From positions 124,001 through 188,000 of the forward strand of contig NZ_JAFFSU010000014.1 in the NCBI RefSeq assembly GCF_017948455.1: a DNA stretch of 64,000 nucleotides, in the 5' to 3' direction. This stretch comes from Streptomyces sp. GESEQ-4 (GTDB taxonomy: Bacteria; Actinomycetota; Actinomycetes; Streptomycetales; Streptomycetaceae). This document shows positions 41,193 through 49,299 of this stretch, in pieces. Positions within the stretch are counted from its first letter, which is position 1; the number at the start of each line of letters is the position of its first letter. The notes under the pieces are model-generated. The model did not search any database, was not told the origin of the DNA, and was given only the letters and a program-made list of their open reading frames with translations. A program made the translations under genes and the position numbers.

Positions 41193-43868
41193 GTGAGCGA
41201 GATACCAGCGAAGGCCACGGAGTCCAAGGACCCGTCGGGCGGCGCGACGACGGGAGCCGCGGCTGCCGCCGCGGCCGACGCGACGAGAGCCTCCGGCGCC
41301 GGGCGGCCCGGCGACGACGGGTCCTTCGGGGCTGTGCCGTCCGCCGACGCGCCCCCCGGTGACGCCATGTGGCAGAGCAGCCCGCCCGGCTCCATCTACG
41401 ACTACATCAAGGTCGCGTCCTTCTCCATCGGTGCCGACGGCCTCGTCGACCAGTGGAGCCTGCGCGCCGAGCAGCTCTTCGGCATCCCCGCCGAGCGGGC
41501 CCTCGGCATGGATCCCATCGAGGCGTTCGTCGACCCCGACCTGCATGAGCAGGGCCAGCGGAAGATGACCGAGATCCTCGACGGCCGGGAGTGGACCGGT
41601 GTGATCCCCTTCCGGAAGCCGGACACGGCCGACGGAGAGGGCGGCGAGGCCCTCGCCGAGGTCTATGTCATGCCGACGCGCACCGAGGACGGCGAGAAGG
41701 CCGCGGTCTGCATCGTCGTCGATGTCCGCACCCTGCGCCGGATCGAGACCGACCTCGCCGCCTCGCAGTCGATTTTCGGCCAATCTCCGTTCGGCTTTCT
41801 GCTCATCGACCCCGACCTGCGGGTTCGCCGCGCCAACCAGCGGTTCGCCTCCGTATTCGGTGGCACCCCGGACGACCATCGCGGCCGCGGCGTGAACGAC
41901 TATCTGACCCGGCCGGAGGCCGAACGGGTCACCGCGGTGCTGCGCCGGGTCCTGGAGACCGGCGAGACCATCACGGACATGCATGTCACGGGCTTTCTGC
42001 CGGGCTCCGACGAGCGCCGCCACTGGTCCATCAACCTCTATCGCGTGCACAGCGGCACCGGCCGTCCCATCGGCATCGCCTGGCTCTCGACCGACATCAC
42101 CGCCCGCCGCGCCGCCGCCCGCGAGGCCGCCGCCGCCCGGCGCAATCTCGCCCTTCTCAATGAAGCGGGCGCCCGGATCGGCAACTCCCTCGACCTGGAG
42201 ACCACGGCCCGCGAACTCCTCGACGTCGTCGTCCCCGGCTTCTGCGACCTGGCGACCGTCGACCTCTACCAGGGCCTGCTGGCCGGCGACGAGACCCCGC
42301 CCGGGCTCGCCGACGGCAGCGCGGCGCTGCGCCGGGTCGCCTACGCCAGCGCGGTCTCCGACGCGCCGTTTCTCAGCGGCGGCACACAGGTCGCCGTCGG
42401 GGCCGTCCACCACTACCCCTTCAACTCCCCTTGTGCGGACGCCCTGCGGACCGCGAAGCCGCGGCGCGTCCCGCCCGAGGAGGGCGGCCTCGTCCAGTCC
42501 ACGCTCGCCGTCCCGATGGTCGCCCACGACACCGTCGTAGGACTCGCGCAGTTCTCCCGTACGAAGGGCAGCGAGCCGTTCGGCGACCGGGACCGGGAGC
42601 TGGCGGTGGAGCTGGCGGCGCGGGCGGCGGTCTGCATCGACAACGCGCGGCTGTATCGGCGTGAGCACGAACGGGCCCTGATACTGCAGCGGTCCCTGCT
42701 CCCGCCGGGCGACCCCGTGGCCTCCGGCCTCGACATCGCCTGCCGCTATCTGCCCGGCAACTCCTCGGCCGACCGGCCCAGCGAGGTGGGCGGAGACTGG
42801 TTCGACGTGATCGAACTGCCGGGCCACCGTACGGCGTTGGTGGTCGGGGACGTGATGGGACGCGGGCTCAGGGCGGCGGTGGCGATGGGCGAACTCCGCT
42901 CGGCCGTCCGTACCTTGGCCCTGCTGGACCTCGAACCGGCGGAGGTCCTCTCCGCGTTGGACGAGATCGCGCGGGGCCTCGGGGCGCCGGGCGGCGTCCA
43001 GCAGGCGACCCGCGCGGCCCGCCGCCCGCGTGAGGCGGACCTGTCCGAGGTGTATCTGGCGACGTGCGTGTACGCGGTCTACGACTCAGTGACCAGGCGC
43101 TGCACCTTCGCGAACGCGGGGCATCTGCCGCCCGTCCTGGTCGAGCCCGGCGAGGACGCGCTGATGCTGGACGTGCCGCCGGGCATGCCGCTGGGCGTCG
43201 GCGGGGAGCCCTTCGAGGAGGTGGAGGTCGAACTACCCGAAGGTGCGCTGTTGGCGCTCTACACGGATGGACTGGTCGAATCCCGCGATCATCCCCTCGA
43301 CGAGGGGCTGCAAGCCTTCGTCGGCGCGCTGACGGACCCGTCCGCCCCCCTGGAGGACGTCTGCGACCACGTCCTCAACACCCTCGACACCCACCACGGC
43401 GAGGACGACATCGCGTTGCTGATGGCCCGCGTCCAGGGCCTGCCGGCGGACTCCGTGGGCGACTGGACGCTCGCCCGCGAGCCCCGCAGCGTCGGCCGCG
43501 CCCGTGAGTACGCGCGCGGGCAGCTGCTGAGCTGGGATCTGGAGCCGCTGGTCGACACGGCCGAGCTGCTGGTGAGCGAGCTGGTCACCAACGCGTTGCG
43601 CTACGGCGAAGGGGAGATCAGGCTACGGCTCCTCCTGGACCGCACGCTCGTCTGCGAGGTCTGGGACTCCGGCCTGGTCCAGCCCCGCCGCCGCCGCGCC
43701 CGCGACACGGACGAGGGAGGCCGGGGCTTGCAACTGGTCGGCCTGCTGTCGGCGGCTTGGGGCTCGCGACGCACCCCGCGCGGCAAGACGGTCTGGTTCG
43801 AACTCCCGCTACCGGACGGGGAGACGGGGCTGGCGGATCCGGCGGAGGCGTTGCTGAGTCTGTTCTGA
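41193..43868 (+). CDS. multidomain PAS-GAF-SpoIIE phosphatase with ATPase domain
   Basis: This 891-residue regulator has a low-complexity Ala/Gly start (1-50), two PAS-type domains (about 60-185 and 190-305, the first with DQWSLRAEQLFGIPAERALG), a GAF domain (about 315-485, LNEAGARIGNSLDLETTAR), a PP2C/SpoIIE phosphatase (about 500-730; GGDWFDVI and LALYTDGLVESRD carry the metal-binding Asp) and a HATPase_c_2 kinase domain (about 745-885; ELLVSELVTNALRYG, GRGLQLVGLLSAAWGS). Such proteins dephosphorylate or phosphorylate anti-sigma antagonists. The GTG at 41193 follows GGAGGGG. There is no membrane segment, so sensing is cytoplasmic. Confidence 0.9.
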   Translation: MSEIPAKATESKDPSGGATTGAAAAAAADATRASGAGRPGDDGSFGAVPSADAPPGDAMWQSSPPGSIYDYIKVASFSIGADGLVDQWSLRAEQLFGIPAERALGMDPIEAFVDPDLHEQGQRKMTEILDGREWTGVIPFRKPDTADGEGGEALAEVYVMPTRTEDGEKAAVCIVVDVRTLRRIETDLAASQSIFGQSPFGFLLIDPDLRVRRANQRFASVFGGTPDDHRGRGVNDYLTRPEAERVTAVLRRVLETGETITDMHVTGFLPGSDERRHWSINLYRVHSGTGRPIGIAWLSTDITARRAAAREAAAARRNLALLNEAGARIGNSLDLETTARELLDVVVPGFCDLATVDLYQGLLAGDETPPGLADGSAALRRVAYASAVSDAPFLSGGTQVAVGAVHHYPFNSPCADALRTAKPRRVPPEEGGLVQSTLAVPMVAHDTVVGLAQFSRTKGSEPFGDRDRELAVELAARAAVCIDNARLYRREHERALILQRSLLPPGDPVASGLDIACRYLPGNSSADRPSEVGGDWFDVIELPGHRTALVVGDVMGRGLRAAVAMGELRSAVRTLALLDLEPAEVLSALDEIARGLGAPGGVQQATRAARRPREADLSEVYLATCVYAVYDSVTRRCTFANAGHLPPVLVEPGEDALMLDVPPGMPLGVGGEPFEEVEVELPEGALLALYTDGLVESRDHPLDEGLQAFVGALTDPSAPLEDVCDHVLNTLDTHHGEDDIALLMARVQGLPADSVGDWTLAREPRSVGRAREYARGQLLSWDLEPLVDTAELLVSELVTNALRYGEGEIRLRLLLDRTLVCEVWDSGLVQPRRRRARDTDEGGRGLQLVGLLSAAWGSRRTPRGKTVWFELPLPDGETGLADPAEALLSLF

Positions 43869-43871
43869 GGG

Positions 43872-44031
43872 GCCGGCTGGGCTCGGCTGGGCTGGGGTCG
43901 GCTGGGCTCGGCTGGGCTGGGGTCGGCTGGGCTCGGCTGGGCTGGGGTCGGCTGGGCTCGGCTGGGCTCGGCTGGGCTCGGGTTGGCTGGGTCGGCTCGG
44001 CTCGGCTCGGCTCGGCTGGCTCGGCGGTTCA
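43872..44031 (+). repeat. tandem GGCTGGGCTC-type minisatellite
   Basis: About 160 bp of simple tandem repeats: a 25-bp unit (GGCTGGGCTCGGCTGGGCTG plus GGGTC) about three times, then GGCTGGGCTC three times, then GGCTC about five times. It lies between the stops of the convergent genes and overlaps the last codons of the minus-strand gene only slightly. It is likely unstable in length. Confidence 0.9.
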
Positions 44032-46260
44032 GGTGGTTGTGCTGCCGCCTCGGCGGGCCCGGGTGCGGGGTCCGCCGAAGCTCGCGGGTGGGCCGCCGCC
44101 GTCCGAGGCGCCGCCCAGCAGAATCCCGCCGAGGAGGGCCCCGCCGACGCCCAGTTCGCGCTCCGCGGCCCCGTCGACCGGGTTGCCGTGGACACGGACG
44201 TCCTGCTCGGCGAGTGCGTGGGCGTGCCGGGCGAGGGTGTCGGCCGTGACGCGATCGCCGGTCACGGTGCGCGTGGCCGCCGGCATCCGCCCCAGGCCAG
44301 GCACACGCCGCTGGTCCACGCCGGCCCGCGCCCGCAGCCCGGCCGCCACCCGCTCCTCCGGCCCCGCCGCGAGCAACCGCACCGCCTCCGCCAGCCGCGT
44401 CCGCGCCTCACCGCCCACCGCACCCCGGTGCGTCACTACGAACCCGTCCGCAAGCCCGACCGACTCCCGCGCGGCGAGCAGGGCAGCCGCCGCCACAACC
44501 CCCACCCGCCCCGACTCCACCGCCACGACCGCCCGCACGATCCGCCGCAGAGCATCGAGCGGATCGTACGACCCACCGACCACCTCTTCCCGTACGCCGG
44601 CCAGCACCCCGTCAGCCTGCCGAATCCGCGCCCGCAACTCCCCGACACCCATCCCAGAAACCCCACCCACAGGCCCAACGGCACCCCCCGAAATCACCCC
44701 CGGCACGCTGCCGCCGGACGCCTCGCCCGCCCCGTAACCGGTTGGCGTGCCCACCCCGCCCGCCTCACCGCCGGTGGCCGAGCCCGAGCTGCCGGTTCCG
44801 TCGCCGCTCCGCGTGCCTGGGCTGCCCGCCCCGCGCCCAGGCGCCCTGCCCGTCCCGTGATCGGACGGTGAGTTTGGCCCGCCCGCCTTACCGCCCTCCG
44901 CCTCGCCGTCACTCGGTGTGCCGCCGCCCGGCGCCCCCGCCCCGTCGTCGGCGGGCGTGCTCACACTGCCCGTCGCGCCATCGGTGGCCGAGCCCGGGCT
45001 GCCGATTCCGCCGCCGCTCCGCGTGCCCACCCCGCCCGCCCCGCGCCCAGGCGCCCTGCCCACCCCGCCATCGGACGCCAAGCCCGGTCCGCTCGCCCCG
45101 TCATCGGCCCACGTACTGATGCCGACTGACCAGCCGCCGGGCGTCCAGTCCGCCCCGTCGCCCGGCTCAGTCTCCGTCCCGCTCATGCCCCCGTTTCCGC
45201 CCGTCGGTCCCATCGCGCCCTCCGCCTCCGCCAGCCACCCCCGTGCCTCCGCAAGTTCCACCTCCGCGCCGGTGAGGGTGGCCGGGACGATGGTCGCGGC
45301 CTCGGTGAGGGACTGGGCCAGGCGGTCGAGGGTGTTGAGGAAGGCCGTGGCCTGGGCGATGGCGCTCTCGGCGGCGCGTAGGTGTTGTGCCGCGCGGTCG
45401 TTCTCGTCGGCGTCGGCGGCCTGGTGGGCCTCGTTGAGGCGGGACGTGGCGAAGACGAGGCGGTCCTTGGCCTGTTCGACGTGGCCGGCGACGGCGGCGG
45501 TCGCGGAAGGTGCGTACCGCTTGCCGAGGTCCGTGAGGGTGGCCTGCACGGCAGCCGTGCGGGACGTCAGTTCCCGGAACCGGGTCTCCGCGACCTCCAG
45601 CGCCTCGCCCACGCCCTGCTCCAGGCCACGCAGTTGATCGAACCCGGCCGCCTCCGCGTCCAGCCGCCGCCCCGCCTCCTGGCACCGACCGACGATCCCG
45701 GCCAGCGCATGCCGCCGGGCCGCACCGTCGGCCGGGACTCCGTCGTCGTACTGCTGCCGCATCCGGAAGGCGGCCGACAGCTCACCCTCCGCATCCCGCA
45801 CGGCCCGCGCGAAGGGCGCAACGGCCGCCGTACCGAACCGGGCCTGAGCGAACCCCAGTTCCTCACGGCTGGTGCGGACCCAGTCGTCGGCCTCGACCAG
45901 CAACGCCCGTGCTCGCTCGTCGAGTTCGGCGAGGGGCGGTGGCGGGACGACGACGGGGATGCCGCCGGGCGTCGTCCGTGTACGCGCCCGCCTTGTCCGT
46001 CGTAGATACGCGTACCCGGCCAGTCCGACCGCCGCACTGGCTGCTACGAGCGGCAGCACAAGGTCGGCGGTGGACGTCTCGTCCACTTCCTGCGATACCT
46101 GCACGACCGTCCCCGTCGGGGCCGCCGGAACCGGATCACCGGCACTGATCGTCATCCCCGGCAACACAAGCCACACCAGCCCGGCCGCACCGCCCAGCCC
46201 GGCACGCGCCACCCATACGGCGGCACGCCGTCGCCGGTTCCGGATCAAGGATGACGTCAC
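44029..46260 (-). CDS. TPM-family-like membrane protein without a TPM domain
   Basis: This 743-residue protein has two membrane segments (about 17-38 and 65-85), a long helical region (about 105-350) starting PPLAELDERARALLVEADDW, then REELGFAQARFGTAAVAPFA, which resembles the C-terminal region of streptomycete TPM-domain proteins. A Gly/Ser/Thr linker follows (about 390-590) with internally repeated blocks (GRAPGRGAG...GTRSG twice), then a helical part (about 600-700) and a Gly-rich end (GGALLGGILLGGASDGGG). The N-terminal TPM domain is missing. The GTG at 46260 is chosen for its position before the first membrane helix. Function unknown. Confidence 0.7.
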   Translation of the reverse strand: MTSSLIRNRRRRAAVWVARAGLGGAAGLVWLVLPGMTISAGDPVPAAPTGTVVQVSQEVDETSTADLVLPLVAASAAVGLAGYAYLRRTRRARTRTTPGGIPVVVPPPPLAELDERARALLVEADDWVRTSREELGFAQARFGTAAVAPFARAVRDAEGELSAAFRMRQQYDDGVPADGAARRHALAGIVGRCQEAGRRLDAEAAGFDQLRGLEQGVGEALEVAETRFRELTSRTAAVQATLTDLGKRYAPSATAAVAGHVEQAKDRLVFATSRLNEAHQAADADENDRAAQHLRAAESAIAQATAFLNTLDRLAQSLTEAATIVPATLTGAEVELAEARGWLAEAEGAMGPTGGNGGMSGTETEPGDGADWTPGGWSVGISTWADDGASGPGLASDGGVGRAPGRGAGGVGTRSGGGIGSPGSATDGATGSVSTPADDGAGAPGGGTPSDGEAEGGKAGGPNSPSDHGTGRAPGRGAGSPGTRSGDGTGSSGSATGGEAGGVGTPTGYGAGEASGGSVPGVISGGAVGPVGGVSGMGVGELRARIRQADGVLAGVREEVVGGSYDPLDALRRIVRAVVAVESGRVGVVAAAALLAARESVGLADGFVVTHRGAVGGEARTRLAEAVRLLAAGPEERVAAGLRARAGVDQRRVPGLGRMPAATRTVTGDRVTADTLARHAHALAEQDVRVHGNPVDGAAERELGVGGALLGGILLGGASDGGGPPASFGGPRTRARRGGSTTT

Positions 46261-46324
46261 ATTTCGGAGCGTATGACCGGGTATGCGGGCGCGCGAGCGG
46301 GGGACGTCGGGAGGGGACACGGGG

Positions 46325-47458
46325 ATGGACGAACCGATGGCTGACGCAGAAGGCAAAGACGAACCGAAAGCCGCCGATGGTGAGAACCCCCCACAGGGGC
46401 CACCCGCACCCGACGACGAAAGCCGCACGGGTGGTGCGGGTGGGAACAAATGGCTCCGCCGGACCCGCCGCACCGCCGTCACCCTCCTCCTGCTCATCCT
46501 CCTCCCCACCCTCACCGCCGAAACAGCCCTCTACATCAACCACACCGGCGACATGGCCCCCGGCACCCACACCCGCAACCGCGACGCGATCTGGCTCGGC
46601 CACGCCTGGGTGGACGGCCGTAAGAAGGACGCCGACGTGACCGCGCTCGCCCGGCAACTCGACACCACCGGCATCAGGGACCTCTACGTCCACGCGGGCC
46701 CCCTGGAGCACGACGGAACGCTGCCGGAGTCGTCGTATCCGAGGGCCCGTTGGTTCATCGACGCGGTGCACGAGGAGATGCCCGGCATCCGGGTGCAGGC
46801 CTGGCTCGGTGACGTGCTGGCCACCGAGAGCCCGGACGGCATGCGGCTGGAGCGGCCGGAGACGCGCGCGGCGGTCGTCGGCTCGACCCGCCAGATCCTC
46901 GCGGCCGGCTTCGACGGCGTCCACTTCGACCTGGAGCCCCTCCACTCGGACGACGGCGACTACCTCACGCTCCTCGACGCCCTGCACCGCGTCACGAGCG
47001 CCCAGGACGCGCCACTCTCCGTCGCCGCCCACCAGATCGACCCGCTCCCCGGCTTCCACTCCTTCTGGGGCACGACCACCGGCCACCCCAAGTGGTGGTC
47101 GCAGAAGTTCTTCGGCCAGGTGGCCCGCCGCGTCGACCAGATCGCCGTGATGTCGTACGACACCATGCAGCCGCTGGAGAGCACCTACGGCGGCTATGTC
47201 GCCCAGCAGACCTCCCTCGCCCTGGAGGCCACCCCGCCCACCACCGACCTCCTGATGGGCCTGCCGTTCTTCCACGAGAACCGGTTCGGCCACTGGGCCC
47301 ACGCCGAGACCGTGCCCGCCGCCGTACGCGGTGTCCGCCTCGGTCTGTCCCGCACGGACGCGGACCGCCGCAACTTCGGTGTGGCGCTCTACGTCGACTT
47401 CGCGGCGACCGCGGACGACTGGACGGCGTACCGGGTTGCCTGGGTCAATAAGCCTTGA
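46325..47458 (+). CDS. membrane-anchored GH18-like glycoside hydrolase
   Basis: This 377-residue protein has a charged cytoplasmic start, one membrane helix (about 48-68, VTLLLLILLPTLTAETALYI) and an extracellular TIM-barrel-like domain. FDGVHFDLEPL (about 198-208) resembles the DxxDxE catalytic motif of GH18 (last Glu present), and VDQIAVMSYDTMQP (about 275-288) matches the conserved MxYD strand. GGAGGGG precedes the ATG. The substrate, possibly a glycan or peptidoglycan polymer, is unknown. Confidence 0.78.
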   Translation: MDEPMADAEGKDEPKAADGENPPQGPPAPDDESRTGGAGGNKWLRRTRRTAVTLLLLILLPTLTAETALYINHTGDMAPGTHTRNRDAIWLGHAWVDGRKKDADVTALARQLDTTGIRDLYVHAGPLEHDGTLPESSYPRARWFIDAVHEEMPGIRVQAWLGDVLATESPDGMRLERPETRAAVVGSTRQILAAGFDGVHFDLEPLHSDDGDYLTLLDALHRVTSAQDAPLSVAAHQIDPLPGFHSFWGTTTGHPKWWSQKFFGQVARRVDQIAVMSYDTMQPLESTYGGYVAQQTSLALEATPPTTDLLMGLPFFHENRFGHWAHAETVPAAVRGVRLGLSRTDADRRNFGVALYVDFAATADDWTAYRVAWVNKP

Positions 47459-47598
47459 CCAGCATCTTCCTTCAACGTGACTGTTCCGTTATCGATTCGT
47501 CATGCGAACTTTCCCCACAGGGGTCCTTTAGTTTGTTGTGGACGTGCTGTGACCGCCCCTAGGGTCCACATCTCCTATCCCTGTGAGGTCGCACATTC

Positions 47599-48525
47599 AT
47601 GCGAGCGCTAATCACCAGCAAGGCCGCCCGGCGCGCACTGCGCCCGATCGCCGAACTCATCGACCAGCGCATCGAACGTCAAGTCCGCCGTGTGGTCGAG
47701 CAGTCCGCCCGGGCCGACGTGACGCAGGAGGAACTGAAGAAGCTGCGTAACCGTCAGCGGCCACTGGAGCTGTTCTTCGACGGGACCGGACGGGGCGCGT
47801 CGCGGCTGCCGTCGGCGCCTCATCTCAACCGCACCATCGCTGAGTTGGTGGAGGTGTCCGGCGTGGACAGGGATGCCGCCGAGCGCAATGTGGCCCAGGC
47901 GTTCCGGCTGCTCATCGCGTTGGAGGCGCTCGGCGTCGGCCGTATCGCGGGCGGCACGATGAACATCGTCGGCAAGCTGTCCGCCGTACCGCTGCTCGAT
48001 CCGCCGAACGACGAGATCCTTGAAATCGGCACGCTGTACGGGATGTTCGGCGCCGCTCTCATCCGGATGATGGAGCGGGCCGGGCGTGCGCCCAGCCTGA
48101 CCATCGTCGATCCGCTCGCCGGAACGCAGCTGCAGCCCGGCGCCACCATGGGCACCGACGCTTCCGGCACCCCGGTGAACGGCGCAGCCGTGCGCACCAA
48201 TCTGGCCCTCGCGGGCGCGGCCGGTGCCGCCGCCAGGATCCAGCAGGGCTTCTCGGAGGACCCCGAGGTGCGCGCCCTGGTCGCCGACCGCGCCTACGGC
48301 GTGGTCATCGTCGACGGTGACCACTCCGCCGCCGGTGTCGCCGCCGACCTGGAGTGGGCCGAGCAGATCGTCGCGCCCGGCGGCATCGTCGTACTCGACG
48401 ATTTCGGGCACCCCAAGTGGCCCGGGATCAAGGAGGCTTTCGAGAAGCACATGACCACGGACACCCGGTTCAAGTACCTCGGCCAGGTGGCCCACTCGGG
48501 GTATCTGCGGGCCCAGGCCCAGTAG
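47599..48525 (+). CDS. class I SAM-dependent methyltransferase (Methyltransf_24 type)
   Basis: This 308-residue protein has a helical N-terminus (1-110) and a Rossmann domain: ILEIGTLYGMFGAALIRMME (motif I), SLTIVDPLAG (motif II), GVVIVDGDHSAAGVAADLEW and PGGIVVLDDFGHPKWPGI. Such enzymes often act on sugars or small metabolites; none is assigned here. The 140 bp upstream are AT-rich with no gene, probably its promoter. Its stop is 6 bp from the convergent sdhB stop. Confidence 0.8.
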   Translation: MRALITSKAARRALRPIAELIDQRIERQVRRVVEQSARADVTQEELKKLRNRQRPLELFFDGTGRGASRLPSAPHLNRTIAELVEVSGVDRDAAERNVAQAFRLLIALEALGVGRIAGGTMNIVGKLSAVPLLDPPNDEILEIGTLYGMFGAALIRMMERAGRAPSLTIVDPLAGTQLQPGATMGTDASGTPVNGAAVRTNLALAGAAGAAARIQQGFSEDPEVRALVADRAYGVVIVDGDHSAAGVAADLEWAEQIVAPGGIVVLDDFGHPKWPGIKEAFEKHMTTDTRFKYLGQVAHSGYLRAQAQ

Positions 48526-48531
48526 TACGAC

Positions 48532-49299
48532 TCAGGAACGCCGCCGAATCTTGTTCCCCAGCCACACCAGGGGGTCGTACTTGCGGTCGACCGCGCGTTC
48601 CTTCAACGGGATCAGCGCATTGTCCGTGATCTTGATGCCCTCGGGGCAGACCTCCGTGCAGCACTTGGTGATGTTGCAGTAGCCGAGACCGTGTTCGTCC
48701 TGGGCGGTGCGTTTGCGGTCCAGGCCGGACTCGGCGGCGGCGTCCAGCGGGTGCATGTCGAGCTCCGCCACCCGCATGAGGAAGCGGGGCCCGGCGAACG
48801 CCGTCTTGTTCTCCTCGTGGTCGCGGACGACATGGCAGGTGTCCTGGCACAAGAAGCACTCGATGCACTTGCGGAACTCCTGCGAGCGGTCCACGTCCTC
48901 CTGCATCATCCGGTACTCGCCCGGCCCGAGACCGTCGGGCGGTACGAAGGCGGGCACTTCGCGCGCCTTGGTGTAGTTGAAGCCGACGTCCGTGACGAGG
49001 TCGCGGACGACCGGGAAGGCGCGCAGGGGCGTGACCGTGATCGTCTCGTCCGGCGTGAAGACGGACATGCGGGTCATGCACATCAGCCGCGGGCGGCCGT
49101 TGATCTCCGCCGAGCACGAACCGCACTTGCCCGCCTTGCAGTTCCAGCGGACGGCCAGGTCGGGCGCCTGGGTGGCCTGGAGGCGGTGGATGATGTCCAG
49201 GACCACCTCGCCCTCGTTGACCTCGACCTTGAAGTCCTCCAGGTCGCCGCCCTTGATGTCGCCGCGCCACACCTTGAAGCGGGCCTCGTAGCTGCTCAC
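48532..49299 (-). CDS. sdhB: succinate dehydrogenase iron-sulfur subunit
   Basis: This 255-residue subunit has a [2Fe-2S] ferredoxin-type site (CKAGKCGSC, with a later Cys in RLMCMTRM), a [4Fe-4S] site CIECFLCQDTC (about 150-160) and a [3Fe-4S]/[4Fe-4S] site with KCCTEVCPEG (about 213-222). It transfers electrons from FAD to quinone. The GTG start overlaps the sdhA stop by 4 bp. The sequence style (EARFKVWRGD start) is that of the actinobacterial Sdh1-type enzyme. Confidence 0.95.
   Translation of the reverse strand: MSSYEARFKVWRGDIKGGDLEDFKVEVNEGEVVLDIIHRLQATQAPDLAVRWNCKAGKCGSCSAEINGRPRLMCMTRMSVFTPDETITVTPLRAFPVVRDLVTDVGFNYTKAREVPAFVPPDGLGPGEYRMMQEDVDRSQEFRKCIECFLCQDTCHVVRDHEENKTAFAGPRFLMRVAELDMHPLDAAAESGLDRKRTAQDEHGLGYCNITKCCTEVCPEGIKITDNALIPLKERAVDRKYDPLVWLGNKIRRRS

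Noticed and set aside
43872..44031. Possible CRISPR array
   Set aside because: Repeats are contiguous without unique spacers of constant length and no cas gene is near.
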